Assembly: GCA_902766415.1 (NCBI GenBank)
Contig: CACXDR010000238.1
Span: 1 to 13,601, forward strand
From: an uncultured Lachnospiraceae bacterium
GTDB lineage: Bacteria > Bacillota_A > Clostridia > Lachnospirales > Lachnospiraceae
Length of the DNA stretch: 13,601 nucleotides
Reading direction: 5' to 3'
In this document: positions 11,401 through 13,601 of the stretch, piece by piece
Layout of the letters: the number at the start of each line of letters is the position of its first letter
How positions within the stretch are numbered: the stretch's first letter is position 1
Made by a program: the position numbers and the translations under genes
Notes under the pieces: model-generated
Databases searched by the model: none
Seen by the model: the letters and a program-made list of their open reading frames with translations, nothing else
Told to the model about the DNA's origin: nothing

Positions 11401-11429
11401 TTCATTGCGAAAGCATATCCTGTTATAAT
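11401..11429 (+). promoter_or_regulatory. Extended -10 promoter of the EutQ-like gene
   Basis: TG-T-TATAAT at 11421-11429 is an extended -10 with a perfect hexamer; TTCATT at 11401-11406 is a weak -35 at 17-base spacing. An ATG directly after the hexamer (11430) is in frame with the gene below but would be upstream of the transcription start, supporting the internal start at 11505. Confidence 0.6.
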
Positions 11430-11504
11430 ATGAAAAAACAAGGGTATCCGGAGGCGGCAGGGACCGGGCAGCCGTACGCTGCGCGCACAGGAAAGGAATC
11501 GCAT

Positions 11505-11972
11505 ATGAACGAGGATATGATCAGGGAGATCGTGAAGAAAGTGCTCGCGGAGACGAATAACAGCGGGGCAGCGGCATCGTCCGCAGGACCCGCGCCGGCA
11601 GCGGGCAGGGCGCCGGAACGCGTGGTGGACCCGAGCGGGATCATTTCGATCAAGGGAAGCACGGTGGAGCTTGAACCGTTCGAGGGCCGGGAGGACGTGC
11701 GCCTGAAGGACCTCGCGTCGGTTGCCGAGGCGCCGCGGATCGGGTGCGGTCTTATGGAGCTCCGTGACCGCGCGGATTTCGAGTGGACGCTGAGCTACGA
11801 CGAGTGGGACGTGATCCTCGAGGGGCGTCTTGAGATCGTGATCGACGGGAGGACCGTCGGCGGGAGCGCGGGCGATGCGATCTACATCCCGAAGGGGAGC
11901 CACATCCACTTTACGACGCCGTACTACGCGCGTTTTGCCTACGTCGTGTATCCGGCGGACTGGGCGGGATGA
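11505..11972 (+). CDS. eutQ: EutQ-like cupin with N-terminal microcompartment-targeting-type helix
   Basis: The 155-residue protein begins at the ATG at 11505, which has AAGGA seven bases upstream. Residues 1-17 (MNEDMIREIVKKVLAET) form an amphipathic helix with hydrophobic I6, I9, V10, V13 and L14, the pattern of peptides that target enzymes into bacterial microcompartments. An Ala/Gly/Pro/Ser linker (about 18-38) joins it to a C-terminal EutQ-type cupin: PSGIISIKGSTVELEPFEG, RIGCGLMELRDRADFEWTLSY, YDEWDVILEGRLEIVIDG and GDAIYIPKGSHIHF, ending in VVYPADW. Salmonella EutQ belongs to the ethanolamine pathway, where acetate kinase activity has been reported. This form is shorter, the helix and linker replacing the usual N-terminal region. 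No shell or ethanolamine gene is in the window, so its pathway is unknown. Confidence 0.88.
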   Translation: MNEDMIREIVKKVLAETNNSGAAASSAGPAPAAGRAPERVVDPSGIISIKGSTVELEPFEGREDVRLKDLASVAEAPRIGCGLMELRDRADFEWTLSYDEWDVILEGRLEIVIDGRTVGGSAGDAIYIPKGSHIHFTTPYYARFAYVVYPADWAG

Positions 11973-12144
11973 CAGGGGCGCAGAGGACTGCGTGTGTACC
12001 TTAAAAAAAACATCTGCTTAAAGAAAACTGGTTCATTGCGGGCGCGGGGCTGTGGTAAAGTATAGTCGTCCGGGCGGGGCTTTTATAAGGTAGAGATCCG
12101 AGGGGCCCCGGCGCGGAGAATGATGCGGAAAGAGCTTGATTAAG

Positions 12145-13026
12145 ATGAACATTTTCAGAAAGATGGGGCGGAACGACGCCTGCTGGTGCGGAAGCGGAAA
12201 AAAGTATAAGAACTGCCATATGGAGTTTGACGAGAGGATCCTCCATTACGAGCGGATGGGGCATATCGTTCCCACGAGGGACCTCATTAAGTCCGAGAAG
12301 GACATCGAGGGGATCAGGAAGAGCGCGGTGATCAACGTCGCGATCCTTGACGAGGTCGCTGACAAGATCAAAACCGGCATGTCCACGCAGGAGATCGATG
12401 ATATCGTCACCCGTGTCACGAAGGCGATGGGCGGCATCCCGGCAGACCTCGGGTACGAGGGCTTTCCGAAGAGCGTGTGCACATCGATCAACGAAGAGGT
12501 CTGCCACGGCATTCCCTCTGACGATATCATCCTGAAGGACGGGGACATCATCAACGTCGACTGCTCCACTATCCTGAACGGGTATTTCTCCGATTCCTCC
12601 CGCATGTTCATGATCGGCGACGTGAGCCCGGAGAAGCGGAAGCTCGTCGAGGTCACGAAGGAATGCATGATGAAGGGGCTTGAGCAGGTGAAGCCGTGGC
12701 ACTTCCTCGGCGACATGGGCGAGGCGGTCCACAGGCACGCGCTTGCGAACGGATATTCCGTCGTGCGAGAGATCGGCGGGCACGGCTGCGGCAACGCCTT
12801 CCACGAGGAGCCGTGGGTCAGCTACGTTTCGCGTAAGGGCGAGGAGATGCTCATGGTGCCGGGCATGGTCTTCACGATCGAGCCCATGGTCAACATGGGG
12901 ACGGACAGGATCTTCCAGGACGAGGAGAACGGGTGGACCATCTACACAGAGGACGGGAAGCCGTCCGCGCAGTGGGAGATCGAGGTCCTGGTGACTGAGA
13001 CAGGCCACGAGGTGCTCTCCTGGTGA
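12145..13026 (+). CDS. map: Type I methionine aminopeptidase with N-terminal SEC-C zinc motif
   Basis: The enzyme removes the initiator methionine from new proteins. Residues 13-25 carry a SEC-C zinc motif (C13, C15, C24, H25 in CWCGSGKKYKNCH), and the catalytic domain covers about 46-293. Metal ligands are D139 (INVDCS), D150 (GYFSDSSR), H213 (GGHGCG), E246 (FTIEPM) and E278 (SAQWE); H121 (VCHGIP) is the substrate-side histidine. The extra zinc motif is frequent in clostridial forms and may contact the ribosome or partner proteins. The start is the ATG at 12145; an in-frame TTG at 12136 has worse spacing to the purine-rich GGAAAGAG. The preceding 172-base gap (11973-12144) holds a small CGCAG/CTGCG hairpin at 11979-11992 without a T-run, an A8 run, and no clear -35/-10 pair beyond a weak TATAGT. 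Confidence 0.95.
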   Translation: MNIFRKMGRNDACWCGSGKKYKNCHMEFDERILHYERMGHIVPTRDLIKSEKDIEGIRKSAVINVAILDEVADKIKTGMSTQEIDDIVTRVTKAMGGIPADLGYEGFPKSVCTSINEEVCHGIPSDDIILKDGDIINVDCSTILNGYFSDSSRMFMIGDVSPEKRKLVEVTKECMMKGLEQVKPWHFLGDMGEAVHRHALANGYSVVREIGGHGCGNAFHEEPWVSYVSRKGEEMLMVPGMVFTIEPMVNMGTDRIFQDEENGWTIYTEDGKPSAQWEIEVLVTETGHEVLSW

Positions 13027-13075
13027 TACCGCACCAGACTGTGACACTCGTGTGCAGTTATTGACAAGTGTTGAG

Positions 13076-13096
13076 CCATGGGGACAGTCCCCATGG
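13076..13096. repeat. Single copy of the 21-bp palindrome with a partial element core
   Basis: The exact palindrome of the 100-bp elements (centre GGGGACAGTCCCC) occurs between map and nadE. Its left flank GTGTTGAG, with an ATTGAC nearby, resembles the right end of copy 1's core (GTGTTTAG and ATTGAC), and its right flank TCGAAA matches copy 1. No partner palindrome is found 58 bp to the left, so this looks like a truncated or half element. A separate 12-bp palindrome CGGCCATGGCCG lies at 13104-13115, just before the nadE ribosome binding site. Confidence 0.8.
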
Positions 13097-13130
13097 TCGA
13101 AATCGGCCATGGCCGAAGGAGGAACGCACT

Positions 13131-13601
13131 ATGCTTAAGAATCCGGAACAGACGAAAAACGAGATCGTTCAGTGGATCAGGGATTACTTCGCGGCGAACG
13201 GCCCGAAGTGCAGTGCTGTCGTCGGGGTCTCCGGCGGCAAGGACTCGAGCGTTACGGCGGCGCTTCTTAAGGAAGCGCTCGGCGCGGACCGCGTGGTCGG
13301 CGTGCTCATGCCGAACGGTGTCCAGAAGGATATCAGCGACTCCCTGGAGATCGTGAACCTTCTCGGCATCCCGTACCTCACCGTAAACATCAACGCAGGC
13401 GTGGAGGGGCTTTACGACGCGATCGGGTCCGCCATCGCCGAGGCGAACGTCCCGGGCCTTACGGAGCTTTCCCGCGACTCGAAGATCAACACCCCGCCGC
13501 GTCTCCGCATGGCCACGCTCTACGCGATCGGCCAGGCGCTGCCGAACGGCGCGCGCGTCGCGAACACCTGCAACCGCTCCGAGGACTACATCGGCTACTC
13601 C
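13131..13601 (+). CDS. nadE: NAD+ synthetase, ammonia-dependent type (3' end beyond window)
   Basis: The first 157 codons are present and the frame is open to the window edge. NadE amidates deamido-NAD+ in the last step of NAD+ synthesis, in the cytosol. The PP-loop motif VGVSGGKDSS at 31-40 binds ATP pyrophosphate; NTPPRLRMATLYAIGQ (120-135) and TCNRSEDYIGYS (146-157) are the following family motifs. There is no N-terminal nitrilase (glutaminase) domain, so ammonia should be the nitrogen donor. The ATG has AAGGAGG eight bases upstream (13116-13122). The gap to map (13027-13130) carries the single palindrome copy. A TTGACA at 13061-13066 has no -10 at normal distance. Confidence 0.95.
   Translation, partial: MLKNPEQTKNEIVQWIRDYFAANGPKCSAVVGVSGGKDSSVTAALLKEALGADRVVGVLMPNGVQKDISDSLEIVNLLGIPYLTVNINAGVEGLYDAIGSAIAEANVPGLTELSRDSKINTPPRLRMATLYAIGQALPNGARVANTCNRSEDYIGYS

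Noticed and set aside
11430..11504. Earlier start of the EutQ-like gene at 11430
   Set aside because: That ATG directly follows the TATAAT hexamer and would lie upstream of the transcription start; the ATG at 11505 has a proper ribosome binding site and begins the targeting-type helix.
13061..13090. TTGACA at 13061 as the nadE promoter
   Set aside because: No -10-like hexamer lies 16-18 bases downstream, where the palindrome falls; the ATTGAC is shared with the repeat core.

Overview
The window looks like a piece of chromosome from a high-GC member of the Clostridia, most probably a Lachnospiraceae-type gut Firmicute. I infer this from strong AAGGAGG-type ribosome binding sites, TTGACA/TATAAT promoters in short AT-rich gaps, and gene families common in that group: TraX-like and DUF1624 membrane proteins, DUF1836, a methionine aminopeptidase with a SEC-C zinc motif, an OhrR-type regulator, and a secreted protein with a Trp/Tyr/Gly-rich wall-binding-type repeat. 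No tRNA, rRNA, CRISPR array, phage gene or transposase was seen.

Layout. Positions 1-2147: the tail of an unidentified gene, a 15-bp tandem repeat, a DUF1624 membrane acyltransferase-like gene (+), and a convergent TraX-family gene (-). A textbook intrinsic terminator for the minus strand, probably for the traX-like transcript, lies inside the DUF1624 coding sequence. Positions 2148-3409: a peroxide-defence operon of thioredoxin-type glutathione peroxidase plus OhrR-type sensor, with an OhrR-box-like sequence on its promoter and a perfect terminator. Positions 3414-6814: a LysR-type regulator (-) diverges from flavodoxin, trmD and a secreted protein (+), with a 24-bp palindrome in the divergent gap. 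Flavodoxin and trmD overlap by one base. Positions 6815-8314: a structured, repeat-containing leader and a voltage-gated-type K+ channel with two RCK_C domains. Positions 8534-9805: a membrane-anchored lysozyme-like enzyme and a DUF1836 protein overlapping tail to tail by 60 bp.

Positions 9806-11334 carry a hemolysin III family gene bracketed by two inverted copies of a 100-bp element. Each copy is a 58-bp core between two 21-bp GGGGACAGTCCCC-type palindromes. An HD-domain hydrolase follows. Positions 11335-13601: an orphan EutQ-like cupin with an N-terminal helix resembling a microcompartment targeting peptide, then methionine aminopeptidase, a lone copy of the palindrome, and the first 157 codons of NAD+ synthetase.

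Most genes are housekeeping or stress functions in short operons. The points I find most worth following up are the 100-bp palindrome-bounded element, the antisense terminator inside the DUF1624 gene, the OhrR box, the orphan EutQ with targeting helix, the displaced and divergent trmD, the LysR-gap palindrome, the leader of the K+ channel gene, and the hlyIII promoter/operator/terminator overlap.
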